Origin: Streptomyces sp. NBC_00178
GTDB taxonomy: Bacteria; Actinomycetota; Actinomycetes; Streptomycetales; Streptomycetaceae
Direction: 5' to 3'
NCBI RefSeq assembly: GCF_036206005.1
Contig: NZ_CP108143.1
Span: 1,426,001 to 1,490,000 of the forward strand
DNA: 64,000 nt
Shown: positions 15,770 through 24,505 of the stretch, one piece after another
Position numbering within the stretch: position 1 is the stretch's first letter
Layout of the letters: each line of letters starts with the position of its first letter
Program-made: the position numbers and the translations under genes
The notes under the pieces: generated by a model
The model's input: only the letters and a program-made list of their open reading frames with translations
What the model was told of the DNA's origin: nothing
Database searches by the model: none

Positions 15770-16491
15770 TGCATGCCTTCCTGGGTGCGATGACGGGGAC
15801 GGGGCTGCACGGGCAGCCGGCGCAGGAACAGCCGGACACCGTGCACGCGGATGGCGGCGGATACGACCAGGGTGGAGAAGGGGTGGCGCAGGAACAGCCG
15901 GAGCAGGTGGCCGGGCGTTCCGGGGAGCCTGGTGCCGCGCACGGTCGCGGTGAACGGGCGGGCTTCCTCGCGCTCCAGATGGACGGTCAGGCTGAGCCGC
16001 CCGTCCGGCTCGGGCAGCCGCATCCGGTAGTCGCCGTCCACCGGGAAGAACGGCGACACGTAGAAGTCCTTGCCCGTCACCGCCCTGTCCCCGGCGTCCG
16101 GGCGCAGCAGGTAGCAGTGCCGTTCGCCGTAGGTGTTGTGGACCTCGGCGACCACGCAGAGCGGGCTGCCGTCGGGGCGGTGGCACCAGTAGACGGTCAG
16201 CGGGTTGAAGACGTGGCCCAGCACCCGGGCCTGGGTGAGCATGGTGACCGTGCCGTCGGCGAGGTCGACACCGCGGGCGGTGAGGAAGCGTTCGAGTCCG
16301 GCCCGGACGGTGGGTGCCGTGCCGCCGAAGTGGTCGCGCGCGTCGAACCGGGCCAGCGGGCGCAGGACGGCCGGCAGCCTCGGCGGGTGGTCCGGGTCGA
16401 TGAGCCACAGGTAGGTGCGGTGCCGCAGCGCGTACCTGCGGGGGGCGCTCCGTACGTGGGTGATGGTGCAGGGGTAGAGGGCGCCGCTCAC
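15766..16491 (-). CDS. DUF1365 family protein
   Basis: 241 residues with the family hallmarks: N-terminal L-Y-P-C-T-I-T-H-V-R, VFNPLTVYWCHRPDG, EVHNTYGERHCYLL, K-D-F-Y-V-S-P-F and RLFLRHPFSTL near the end. The biochemical role is not established. DUF1365 genes recur between an FAD amine-oxidase-like gene and a CFA-type gene in actinobacteria and proteobacteria. GTG at 16491 overlaps the upstream stop by 4 bp; a GTG one codon earlier is possible. The gene parallels Rv0448c in the mycobacterial locus. A function in acyl-chain modification is inferred from context only. Confidence 0.85.
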   Translation of the reverse strand: MSGALYPCTITHVRSAPRRYALRHRTYLWLIDPDHPPRLPAVLRPLARFDARDHFGGTAPTVRAGLERFLTARGVDLADGTVTMLTQARVLGHVFNPLTVYWCHRPDGSPLCVVAEVHNTYGERHCYLLRPDAGDRAVTGKDFYVSPFFPVDGDYRMRLPEPDGRLSLTVHLEREEARPFTATVRGTRLPGTPGHLLRLFLRHPFSTLVVSAAIRVHGVRLFLRRLPVQPRPRHRTQEGMQ

Positions 16492-17759
16492 CACGCCACC
16501 CCCAGGGCGGCGGCGGCCTCGACCCCGGAGCGGCAGCCGTCCTCGTGGAAACCCCAGCCGTGGTAGGCGCCCGCGTAGGCGGTGACGGGCCCCGAGAGCG
16601 TGGGCAGCCGGGCCTGGGCGGCGACGGACTCCGGCGTGAAGACGGGGTGTTCGTACACCATGCGGGCCCGTACGAGGTCCGGGTCGACCCGGTCGGCGCC
16701 GTTCAGGGTGACGACGAACCGCTCGGGGGCGTCCAGGCGCTGGAGGCGGTTCATGTCGTAGCTGACGGTGACCCGGTCGGCGTCGGCGGCGCAGGAGGGC
16801 ATCAGGTAGTTCCAGGAGGCGGCGGCCCCGCGGCTGCGCGGGAGCAGCGTGGTGTCGGTGTGCAGCAGCGTGGGGTTGTGCGAGTAGCGGAACGCGCCGA
16901 GGGTCGCCCGCTCCTCGTCGGTGGGGTCGGCGAGCAGCCGGAGCGCCTGGTCGGGGTGTGTGGCGACGACCACCGCGTCGTAGTCCTCGGTGGTGCCGTC
17001 CTCGGTGACGATCTCGACGCCGTCGCCGTGCCGGCGGATCGCCCTGACCGGGGTGGCCGTCCGCACGGAGTGCACCTGCTTGGCGATGCGTTCGACGTAC
17101 GCGCGCGATCCGCCCGTGACCGTCCGCCACACCGGCGAGTCGCCGATCGAGAGCATGCCGTGGTGCTCCATGAACCGGAAGAGGTAGCGGGCCGGGTAAC
17201 TCAGTGCCGTCACCGGGTCGCAGGACCAGACCGCGGAGACCACGGGAGTGAGGAAGTGCGCGCGGAAGTACGGCGAGAACCGGCCGCGCGAGGCGAACTC
17301 CCCGAGCGTCATGACGCCGGTGTCCTCGGGCATGGCGAGCAACGCCCGTGCCGCCCGGTGGAATCGCGGCACCTCGGTGAGCATCCGCAGGTACGGGCCC
17401 CGGAACAGGGAGGCCGGCCGCGCCAGGAGCCCGGCCGGGCCCCGGGCCCCCGCGTACTCCAGCCCGCATCCCTCGCAGCGCACGGACATGCTCATCTCCG
17501 ACTCCTGGGTCTCCACCTGGAGTTCGTCGAAGAGCCGGAGGAGGTTCGGGTACGTCCTGCGGTTGTGGACGATGAACCCGGAGTCGACGCGGTGCGTCCG
17601 GCCGTCCGACGAGGCCAGGTCGTGGGTGTGCGCGTGTCCGCCCACGCGGTCGTCCGCCTCGACGAGCGTCACGTCGTGGGCCCTGCCCAGGACGTGCGCG
17701 GCGGTGAGTCCCGCCACCCCGCTGCCCACTACGGCTGTGCGCCGCCGCTCCCCTGTCAT
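16488..17759 (-). CDS. FAD-dependent amine-oxidase-like oxidoreductase
   Basis: 423 residues. The dinucleotide-binding motif V-V-G-S-G-V-A-G-L-T-A-A (about 10-21) is followed by VTLVEADDRVGGHAHT, the NAD(P)-binding_8/amine-oxidase signature shared with desaturases and lipid oxidases. The ATG at 17759 is preceded by GGAAGGA. It is the first gene of the five-gene operon and sits 54 bp downstream of a SigK-type promoter. It parallels Rv0449c. Given its partners it may dehydrogenate or reduce a phospholipid acyl group; a polyamine substrate is unlikely. Confidence 0.88.
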   Translation of the reverse strand: MTGERRRTAVVGSGVAGLTAAHVLGRAHDVTLVEADDRVGGHAHTHDLASSDGRTHRVDSGFIVHNRRTYPNLLRLFDELQVETQESEMSMSVRCEGCGLEYAGARGPAGLLARPASLFRGPYLRMLTEVPRFHRAARALLAMPEDTGVMTLGEFASRGRFSPYFRAHFLTPVVSAVWSCDPVTALSYPARYLFRFMEHHGMLSIGDSPVWRTVTGGSRAYVERIAKQVHSVRTATPVRAIRRHGDGVEIVTEDGTTEDYDAVVVATHPDQALRLLADPTDEERATLGAFRYSHNPTLLHTDTTLLPRSRGAAASWNYLMPSCAADADRVTVSYDMNRLQRLDAPERFVVTLNGADRVDPDLVRARMVYEHPVFTPESVAAQARLPTLSGPVTAYAGAYHGWGFHEDGCRSGVEAAAALGVAW

Positions 17760-17819
17760 TCGGGTTCCTTCCGGTGTCACATGGCTGGCCGGAGCCCTGC
17801 TGGAGTGCCCCTCAGAGGT

Positions 17820-17848
17820 CATTCGAGGCAGCGGGCGCCGCGGATTGG
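17820..17848 (-). promoter_or_regulatory. SigK-type promoter for the lipid-modification operon
   Basis: Reading the minus strand: CCAATCC (17848-17842), 15 nt, TCGAATG (17826-17820). It matches the sigK and molybdoenzyme sites in sequence and spacing and predicts a leader of about 50 nt before the amine-oxidase-like gene. Confidence 0.7.
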
Positions 17849-17882
17849 CCGATGATCGGACTTCCTTCGATCGGGTGAACGA

Positions 17883-17911
17883 CCAATCCGCCGGGCGATC
17901 GGCGCCGAACT
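17883..17911 (+). promoter_or_regulatory. SigK-type promoter for the molybdoenzyme gene, predicted leaderless
   Basis: CCAATCC (17883-17889), 15 nt, CCGAACT (17905-17911). The GTG start of the downstream gene is at 17918, about where transcription should begin, so the mRNA is probably leaderless. It is back-to-back with the minus-strand element at 17820-17848, with only 34 bp between the two -35 blocks. Confidence 0.72.
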
Positions 17912-17917
17912 CCCGGT

Positions 17918-19549
17918 GTGACAACAGACCGATACGTTTCGCAGAAGCAAGGGGCCTCCTCCGGGTCCCGGCGATCCCGCTGGGCACGCGCCGCGTTCGC
18001 CGCGCTCAGCGGTCTGATCGCCGGGTTCACCGCCCTGTGCGTCGCCGAACTGGTCGCGGCTGCCGTCCGTCCCGAGGCGGGTCCGGTCACGGCGGTGGGC
18101 GGTGCGGTCATCGACCGCACCCCGCCGGCCGTGAAGGACTTCGCAGTCCGGAACTTCGGAACCGACGACAAACTGGTGCTGCAGCTCGGCATCCTCGTCC
18201 TCCTGGCGCTGTTCGCCATGGCGGTGGGGATCCTCGCGCTGCGGCACCGGCTGACCGGCGCTGCGGCCGTACTGGTCTTCGGTGTGGTCGGGGCAGTGTC
18301 CGCGGCCGGGCGGCCCGAGGGCCGCCCGGGCGACGTACTGCCCTCGGCCGTGGGTGCCCTGGTGGCCGCAGGAGTGCTGTATCTCCTGACCGGACGGCTG
18401 GCCCCCGTCGACGCCCCGTCTCCCGCGGCTGGGGAGACGGAAGCAGGGGAACAGGGCACCTTCGACCGCCGCGGTTTCGTCATCGCGGCGACCGCAGCGG
18501 CGGCGGCCTCGGCCGGCGCGGGTCTCCTGGGGCGACAGCTCCAGGCGAACCGCCTGGCCGGGGTCTCCGCCTCGCGCGGCGACATCGTCCTCCCTGCGCC
18601 GGGCTCCCCCGCCCGCGCGATACCGGGCGGGGCGGATCTGGGCATCCGGGGTCTGAGTTCGTTCACCACGCCGAACAAGGACTTCTACCGGGTGGACACC
18701 GCGTTGGTGGTTCCGCGCGTCGACGCCGACCGGTGGCGGCTGCGGATCCACGGCAAGGGGGTGGCGCGCCCGCTGACCCTCGGCTTCCAGGACCTCCTGG
18801 GACGCGAGCTGATCGAGCGCGACATCACGCTGACCTGCGTGTCCAACCAGGTGGGTGGACCCTACGTGGGCACAGCCCGGTGGATCGGGGTGCGCCTGGC
18901 CGACCTGCTGCGCGAGGCCGGGGTGAAGTCACCGTCCAAGGGCGGGCCGGCCGACCAGATCGTGGCGCGCTCCGTGGACGGGATGACGATCGGCTCCCCG
19001 GTCGAGGAGGTCATGGACGGCCGCGACGCCCTGCTCGCGGTCGGGATGAACGGTGAACCGCTGCCGTTCGAGCACGGCTTCCCGGTCCGGATGGTCGTCC
19101 CCGGCCTCTACGGCTACGTCTCGGCGTGCAAGTGGATCCAGGACATCGAGCTCACGACGTTCGACGCGTACGACGCCTACTGGGTCGAGCGCGACTGGTC
19201 CCGCGAGGCGCCGATCAAGACCCAGTCCCGCATCGACACGCCCCGCCCATTCGCCGCACCGCGGGCGGGCACCGTGCCCGTGGCCGGTGTCGCCTGGGCC
19301 CAGCACCGGGGCATCGCCCGGGTCGAGGTCCGGGTCGACGGCGGCGAGTGGCACACCGCACGGCTGGCCGAGGAGGCCGGTCGTGACACCTGGCGCCAGT
19401 GGGTGTGGGAGTGGCCCGCCACGACCGGCCACCACACCCTCGAGGTCCGCGCGACGGACCGGACCGGCGTCACACAGACCGACAAGCGGGTCGGCACCGT
19501 GCCGAACGGTGCGACCGGGTGGCACTCGGTGGTGGTCGATGTGACCTGA
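17918..19549 (+). CDS. Membrane-anchored molybdopterin-dependent oxidoreductase (sulfite oxidase superfamily)
   Basis: 543 residues. About residues 20-160 hold four hydrophobic segments, followed near 185-205 by D-R-R-G-F-V-I-A-A-T, a possible further helix. The molybdopterin-binding sulfite-oxidase fold covers about 235-430. The putative molybdenum-ligand cysteine is at residue 307 (LTCVSNQVGG). A C-terminal Mo-co dimerisation-like beta domain covers about 440-543 (VEVRVDGGEW). The catalytic part probably faces outward, acting on an oxo-acid or S-oxide. It is divergent from the lipid operon and 72 bp before the fasciclin gene. The exact substrate is unknown. Confidence 0.88.
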   Translation: MTTDRYVSQKQGASSGSRRSRWARAAFAALSGLIAGFTALCVAELVAAAVRPEAGPVTAVGGAVIDRTPPAVKDFAVRNFGTDDKLVLQLGILVLLALFAMAVGILALRHRLTGAAAVLVFGVVGAVSAAGRPEGRPGDVLPSAVGALVAAGVLYLLTGRLAPVDAPSPAAGETEAGEQGTFDRRGFVIAATAAAAASAGAGLLGRQLQANRLAGVSASRGDIVLPAPGSPARAIPGGADLGIRGLSSFTTPNKDFYRVDTALVVPRVDADRWRLRIHGKGVARPLTLGFQDLLGRELIERDITLTCVSNQVGGPYVGTARWIGVRLADLLREAGVKSPSKGGPADQIVARSVDGMTIGSPVEEVMDGRDALLAVGMNGEPLPFEHGFPVRMVVPGLYGYVSACKWIQDIELTTFDAYDAYWVERDWSREAPIKTQSRIDTPRPFAAPRAGTVPVAGVAWAQHRGIARVEVRVDGGEWHTARLAEEAGRDTWRQWVWEWPATTGHHTLEVRATDRTGVTQTDKRVGTVPNGATGWHSVVVDVT

Positions 19550-19621
19550 CCACCGGCTTGCGTCACCGCATCCCTCATTTCTTTTCCCTCTGTCGAACAA
19601 CGATCGATCCAGGAGCACACC

Positions 19622-20260
19622 ATGAACACCCGTCACCTTCGCCGCATCGCCGTCACCGTCTCCGCCGCGGCCCTGCTGCCGCTCGCTCTGACCGCGTGCT
19701 CCAGCGACTCCGACACCTCCGCGTCCGACTCGGGTGCGGACAAGGCCGCGTCGAGCGCCCCGGCCAAGGAGACCAAGCCCATGGACGAGCCGTTCGGTCC
19801 GGGCTGTGCGACGGTCCCGAAGGAGGGCGCCGGTTCGTTCGCGGGCATGGCCCAGGACCCGGTCGCCACGGCCGCGTCCAACAACCCGGCACTGTCCACC
19901 CTGGTCGCGGCCGTCAAGCAGGCCGGCCTCGTCGACACCCTGAACAGCGCCGAGAACATCACGGTGTTCGCCCCGACCAACGACGCCTTCGCCAAGATCC
20001 CGAAGGCCGACCTGGACAAGCTGCTCGCCGACAAGGCCCAGCTCACCAAGGTGCTCACCGCGCACGTCGTCGGCCAGAAGCTGACGCCGGCGCAGCTGGA
20101 GAAGGGTTCCTTCGACACCCTGGCCAAGACCAAGCTGACGACGTCGGGTTCGGGCACCTCCTACACCGTGAACGACTCCTCCAAGGTCGTCTGCGGCAAC
20201 GTCCCGACGGCCAACGCCACCGTCTACATCGTCGACACGGTCCTGATGCCGGCGAGCTGA
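19622..20260 (+). CDS. Fasciclin (FAS1)-domain lipoprotein, MPT83/MPT70-like
   Basis: 212 residues. A lipoprotein signal peptide ends in L-T-A-C with the lipidated cysteine at 26. A Ser/Ala/Asp-rich linker leads to one FAS1 domain (about 75-210) with NPALSTLVAAVKQAGL, ITVFAPTNDAFAKIP and a C-terminal V-Y-I-V-D-T-V-L-M-P strand. GTCATVP-type cysteines occur before the domain. In M. tuberculosis the FAS1 proteins MPT70/MPT83 are the main SigK targets, so its place beside sigK-rskA is notable. It may be co-transcribed with the molybdoenzyme. GGAG precedes the ATG. Confidence 0.92.
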   Translation: MNTRHLRRIAVTVSAAALLPLALTACSSDSDTSASDSGADKAASSAPAKETKPMDEPFGPGCATVPKEGAGSFAGMAQDPVATAASNNPALSTLVAAVKQAGLVDTLNSAENITVFAPTNDAFAKIPKADLDKLLADKAQLTKVLTAHVVGQKLTPAQLEKGSFDTLAKTKLTTSGSGTSYTVNDSSKVVCGNVPTANATVYIVDTVLMPAS

Positions 20261-20288
20261 CCCCACAGCCCGTCAGTGCGCTGACGGC

Positions 20289-20975
20289 ATGACGACGACG
20301 AGCCCCGAGGGCCGCGCGCTCCGACCGAACGGCCGGAGCGGCGCGGACCGCGGGGCTCGTGCCGTCGGCGCCGTGGTCGGCTCCGCCGTGGGTGACGCGC
20401 TGGGCGCGCCCTTCGAGTCCGGGCCGCCCGGCGCCTGCGGCGCCCGCTTTCCGGACGGGGCCGGAGCGATGTGCGGGGGCGCCGGCTGGGACCTCGCGGC
20501 CGCGAAGCACTTCCGGATCAACTCACGGGCGGCCGGGAACGGTTCACCGATGCGTGCCACCGAGTCCGCGGTCGGCGCGGCCCGCGCAGGGCGGACGGCG
20601 ACGGGTGGACGCCGCGCGCCGGATCGCGGCCCTGACCCACGGCGACCCCGCGGCCCGGGAGGGCCCCGTCGTGTTCCACAGACCTGGTGCGTGTGGCGCT
20701 GGAGGACGGCGACCTGCTCCCCCCGGTGGACGAGGTACCGGCGTCGGTGCACGCCGGCCACCGGACCCGCTGGGCGGAGGTCCTGCCATGGCCGTGGGCG
20801 GGGACACCGACACGGTGGCGGCCGTACGGGCGGTCCGGCGGGCGCGGTGTACGGCATCGAGGCCGTCCCGGAGCGCTGGACGCGCCCCCTCCACGTGCCG
20901 CTGCCCGGATACGGGGGCCGGGTACTGCGGCTCGCGGACCTGGTGTCACCGGCCGGACGCCTCGACGGAATCGCA
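20289..20975 (+). pseudogene. Decayed ADP-ribosylglycohydrolase (DraG family) gene
   Basis: Fragments of one ADP-ribosylglycohydrolase are spread over different forward frames: AVVGSAVGDALGAPFE and G-N-G-S-P-M-R in the first, then D-A-A-R-R-I-A-A-L-T-H-G-D-P, A-V-G-G-D-T-D-T-V-A-A-V and G-A-V-Y-G-I-E-A-V-P-E-R-W in others, all in the right order. At least three frame changes and internal deletions are required, and the T-D-D-T metal-binding motif expected after the first block is gone. No intact product is possible. The upstream ATG at 20289 still opens a 238-codon frame of mixed sense and nonsense. Confidence 0.8.
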
Positions 20976-21093
20976 GGAATTGGTCACCAGAAAAACTACA
21001 CATAAGGGACATGTAAGAGCACACTGGTCAGAAGAGCACAGGACCGCCTTCCTGACAGCGGTCGCTCCTGCAAGTTCGAAGGAGACCATCCTC

Positions 21094-21534
21094 ATGAGTA
21101 ACCTCTCTCACACCGGAAGGGACCTCTCCGGGCATCCCGATGCCGAGGAGCTCAGGGCCCGCCACGACCGGGTGATGGGCGGCGGACGCAGCACGGCCAT
21201 GGCCGACGCACCGGTGTTCCTGCTCGGTCTGTACTGCGCCGTCTCTCCGTGGGTCCTCCACTTCACGGCGAGTCAGTCCTCCCTGGTGACCCACAACCTC
21301 GTCATCGGCATCGCGATAGCCGTGCTGGCACTCTGCTTCACCGCCATGCCCGAGCGGATGACGGGCATGAGCCTCGCCATCTGCGCACTGGGTGTCTGGC
21401 TCATCGTGTCGACCTGGGTCGTGGGTTCGGGCCCGGACCTGGGCGTGATCCTGAACAACGTCATCGTCGGCGGCCTGGCGATCGTGCTGGGGGCGGTCTG
21501 TGCGGGGGTCGCGTTCAAGAACAAGAAGACCTGA
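21094..21534 (+). CDS. SPW-repeat membrane protein
   Basis: 146 residues with four predicted membrane helices after a hydrophilic N-terminus of about 40 residues. The motif C-A-V-S-P-W-V-L-H-F (about 49-58) identifies the SPW repeat family; a second, degenerate unit has W-L-I-V-S-T-W. The function of the family is unknown. GAAGGAG is 9 nt before the ATG. The gene stands alone, followed by a hairpin terminator. Confidence 0.88.
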   Translation: MSNLSHTGRDLSGHPDAEELRARHDRVMGGGRSTAMADAPVFLLGLYCAVSPWVLHFTASQSSLVTHNLVIGIAIAVLALCFTAMPERMTGMSLAICALGVWLIVSTWVVGSGPDLGVILNNVIVGGLAIVLGAVCAGVAFKNKKT

Positions 21535-21548
21535 GGGGGTGCGCACAC

Positions 21549-21581
21549 GAGTGGCCACAGGCGAACCGCCTGCGGCCACTC
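21549..21581. terminator. Hairpin terminator between the SPW gene and the helicase gene
   Basis: A stem of about 14 bp with one internal mismatch (21549-21562 / 21568-21581), 15 bp after the SPW stop. The convergent helicase gene ends at 21628, so it may serve both directions. Confidence 0.75.
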
Positions 21582-21627
21582 CTCTGCCCTCGCGTACGAG
21601 CCCGGCCCACCGGGCCTTTACGCGGGC

Positions 21628-24456
21628 TCAGCCCACCGAGCTGTACGCCACCACTCCCCGCAGGACCGCGTCGACGGCCTTGTGGGCGTTCCTGGCCACC
21701 GAACTCCCGTCCCGGGGCGCGGCGGCCGCGATCTGTCCCAGCACGTCGATGACCTGCTTGCACCAGCGCACGAAGTCGCCCGCGGGCATCTCCGCCTCGC
21801 GGAGCACCTCGTCCAGCGAGCGGCCGGAGGCCCACATGTAGACCGCCCAGGCGAAGCCGAGATCGGGCTCGCGCTGGCCGACCCCCTCCGTCTGACTGAT
21901 CTTGAAGTCCTCCTCCAGCGCGTCCAGGCGGCCCCAGATGCGGACCATCTCGCCCAGCGCCGCCTTCGCGGGACCCGACGGCAGCTTCGGCGCCACGGCG
22001 TCGTCCGCCTGGCGTGCCTCGAAGACCAGCGCCGAGACGCACGCGGCGAGTTCGGCGGGGTTCAGCCCCTCCCAGACCCGGTCGCGCAGGCATTCGCTGG
22101 CCAGCAGGTCCAGTTCGCCGTAGAGCCTGGCCAGCCGCCGGCCGTTGTCGGTGACCTCGTTGCCCCGCAGGTAGTCCAGCTCGGTGAGGAGCGCGACGAT
22201 GCGGTCGAAGGTGCGGGCGATGGTGTTCGTCCGGCCCTCGATGCGGTTCTCCAGCTGCCTGGTGTCGCGCAGCAGCCGGTGGTAGCGCTCGGCCCAGCGC
22301 GCGTGGTCCTCGCGCTCGTCGCAGCCGTGGCACGGGTGGGCCCGCAGTTCCGTGCGCAGCCGGGCGATCTCGCGGTCGTCGGCCGCCGCCGCGCGCTGCT
22401 TGCGGTGCCGGCCCGGATCGATGTGCCCGGCCTTGCTCCGCAGCGCGGAGGCGAGGTCGCGGCGCGACTGCGGGGAGCGCGGGTTGAACGACTTGGGCAC
22501 CCGCATGCGCTCAAGCGCCTCGACCGGGACGGGGAAGTCGATGTGGGCCAGCCGCTTGACCTGCCGCTCGGCGGTCAGCACCAGGGGGCGCGGGCCCTCG
22601 GTGTACTCCAGCCCCCGGTGCCCGTTGGCCCGCCCCGCGGGGATCCCCGGGTCGAGGACCAGCGCGAGCCCCGCGAACTTGCCCGTGGGCACGTGGATGA
22701 CGTCGCCCGGCTTCAGCTTCTCCAGTGACGAGGCCGCCGCCGCCCGGCGCTGGGCCGCGCCCTGCTTGGCGAGGTCCGTCTCCCGGTCCTTGAGGTCACG
22801 CCGCAGCCGGGCGTACTCCTCGAAGTCGCCGAGGTGGCAGGTCATGCCCTCCCGGTAGCCCTCGAGTCCCTCCTCGTTGCGCTGGACCTGACGGGAGATC
22901 CCGACCACGGACCGGTCCGCCTGGAACTGCGCGAAGGACGTCTCCAGCAGCTCGCGCGAGCGGTGCCGCCCGAACTGCTGCACCAGGTTCACGGCCATGT
23001 TGTACGACGGCCGGAAGCTGGAACGCAGCGGATACGTGCGCGTGCCCGCGAGGCCGGCGAGTGCGCCCGGGTCCATGCCCCGCTGCCACAGCACGACCGC
23101 GTGGCCCTCGACGTCGATGCCGCGGCGCCCGGCGCGCCCGGTCAGCTGGGTGTACTCGCCCGGTGTGATGTCGGCGTGCTGCTCGCCGTTCCACTTGACG
23201 AGCTTCTCCAGCACCACCGAGCGTGCGGGCATGTTGATGCCGAGCGCCAGGGTCTCGGTGGCGAAGACCGCCTTGACCAGGCCGCGGACGAACAGCTCCT
23301 CCACGACCTCCTTGAAGGTGGGCAGCATGCCCGCGTGGTGGGCGGCGATGCCCCGCTCCAGGCCTTCGAGCCACTCGTAGTACCCGAGGACGTGGAGGTC
23401 CTCGGGAGGGATGGACGCCGTCCGCTCCTCGACGATCTCGCGGACCGTGCGGCGCTTGTCCTCGTCGTTCAGCCGCAGTCCGGCCTGAAGGCACTGCTGC
23501 ACGGCGGCCTCGCAGCCGGCCCGGCTGAAGATGAAGGTGATGGCGGGCAGCAGCCCCTCCGCGTCGAGCCGGTCGATGACCTCGGCCCTGGAAGGGGTCC
23601 AGATACGGCTGCGCTGCCGGCGCTCCCTCTCGCGGTCCGCCTCGCGCACCATCTTCCCGCGCCGGCGCTCGCGCGGGTTGTATCCGCGCTGGTTCTCCAT
23701 GCGGGCGAGCCGGACGAGGTCCGGACTGACCTCGCGCCGTCCGGTGCCCCGGCCGCCGTGGTCGCTCTCCTCCTCGAAGAGGTCGTACATCCGGCGTCCG
23801 GCCATGACGTGCTGCCACAGGGGGACGGGCCGGTGCTCCGAGACGATCACCTGGGTGTCGCCCCGCACGGTGTCCAGCCAGTCGCCGAACTCCTCGGCGT
23901 TGGACACGGTCGCCGACAGCGAGACCAGGGTGACGGACTCCGGCAGGTGGATGATCACTTCCTCCCACACGGCGCCGCGGAAGCGGTCGGAGAGGTAGTG
24001 CACCTCGTCCATCACCACGTACCCGAGACCGGTGAGGGCCTGGGATCCCGCGTACAGCATGTTGCGCAGGACCTCGGTGGTCATGACCACCACGGGCGCG
24101 TCCGCGTTCACGCTGTTGTCGCCGGTCAGCAGACCGACCTTGTCCGAGCCGTAGCGGCGCGCGAGGTCGGCGAACTTCTGGTTGGACAGCGCCTTGATCG
24201 GCGTGGTGTAGAAGCACTTGCGGCCCTGCAGCAGGGCGAGGTGGACGGCGAACTCGCCGACGATCGTCTTTCCCGAGCCGGTGGGGGCCGCGACCAGCAC
24301 CCCTCTACCCGCCTCCAGGGCCTGGCATGCCTCGATCTGGAACGGGTCCAGACCGAATTCGTACAGGTCGCGGAAGGGCCCGAGGGCCGTCGCCTGCTCG
24401 GCGGCGCGCACCCGGGAGGCCTGGTATCGCTCAGCTGGTGAGAGGTCCTCTGTCAT
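21628..24456 (-). CDS. helY: Ski2/Mtr4-like DEVH-box RNA helicase (HelY)
   Basis: 942 residues. Motif I is APTGSGKT (57-64), motif II is D-E-V-H, motif III is SLSATVSN, and motif VI is Q-L-T-G-R-A-G-R-R-G. A long C-terminal extension with an Mtr4/Ski2-type DSHCT domain (last 170 residues or so) follows. These helicases remodel RNA, possibly for the degradosome or RNase action. The gene closes a minus-strand block with tatC/tatA and pafB/pafC, a neighbourhood conserved in actinobacteria. ATG start 49 bp downstream of the lipid-kinase-like gene. Confidence 0.93.
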   Translation of the reverse strand: MTEDLSPAERYQASRVRAAEQATALGPFRDLYEFGLDPFQIEACQALEAGRGVLVAAPTGSGKTIVGEFAVHLALLQGRKCFYTTPIKALSNQKFADLARRYGSDKVGLLTGDNSVNADAPVVVMTTEVLRNMLYAGSQALTGLGYVVMDEVHYLSDRFRGAVWEEVIIHLPESVTLVSLSATVSNAEEFGDWLDTVRGDTQVIVSEHRPVPLWQHVMAGRRMYDLFEEESDHGGRGTGRREVSPDLVRLARMENQRGYNPRERRRGKMVREADRERERRQRSRIWTPSRAEVIDRLDAEGLLPAITFIFSRAGCEAAVQQCLQAGLRLNDEDKRRTVREIVEERTASIPPEDLHVLGYYEWLEGLERGIAAHHAGMLPTFKEVVEELFVRGLVKAVFATETLALGINMPARSVVLEKLVKWNGEQHADITPGEYTQLTGRAGRRGIDVEGHAVVLWQRGMDPGALAGLAGTRTYPLRSSFRPSYNMAVNLVQQFGRHRSRELLETSFAQFQADRSVVGISRQVQRNEEGLEGYREGMTCHLGDFEEYARLRRDLKDRETDLAKQGAAQRRAAAASSLEKLKPGDVIHVPTGKFAGLALVLDPGIPAGRANGHRGLEYTEGPRPLVLTAERQVKRLAHIDFPVPVEALERMRVPKSFNPRSPQSRRDLASALRSKAGHIDPGRHRKQRAAAADDREIARLRTELRAHPCHGCDEREDHARWAERYHRLLRDTRQLENRIEGRTNTIARTFDRIVALLTELDYLRGNEVTDNGRRLARLYGELDLLASECLRDRVWEGLNPAELAACVSALVFEARQADDAVAPKLPSGPAKAALGEMVRIWGRLDALEEDFKISQTEGVGQREPDLGFAWAVYMWASGRSLDEVLREAEMPAGDFVRWCKQVIDVLGQIAAAAPRDGSSVARNAHKAVDAVLRGVVAYSSVG

Positions 24457-24505
24457 CTTGATACGAGCCTACCCGCCGCGTATGACAGTCAGCCCGATCT
24501 TTAAT

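Noticed and set aside
19560..19605. Possible SigK-type promoter directly before the fasciclin gene (GCATCC then TCGAAC)
   Set aside because: The spacing is 19 nt instead of 15 and the -35 match is partial. Co-transcription with the molybdoenzyme explains expression as well.
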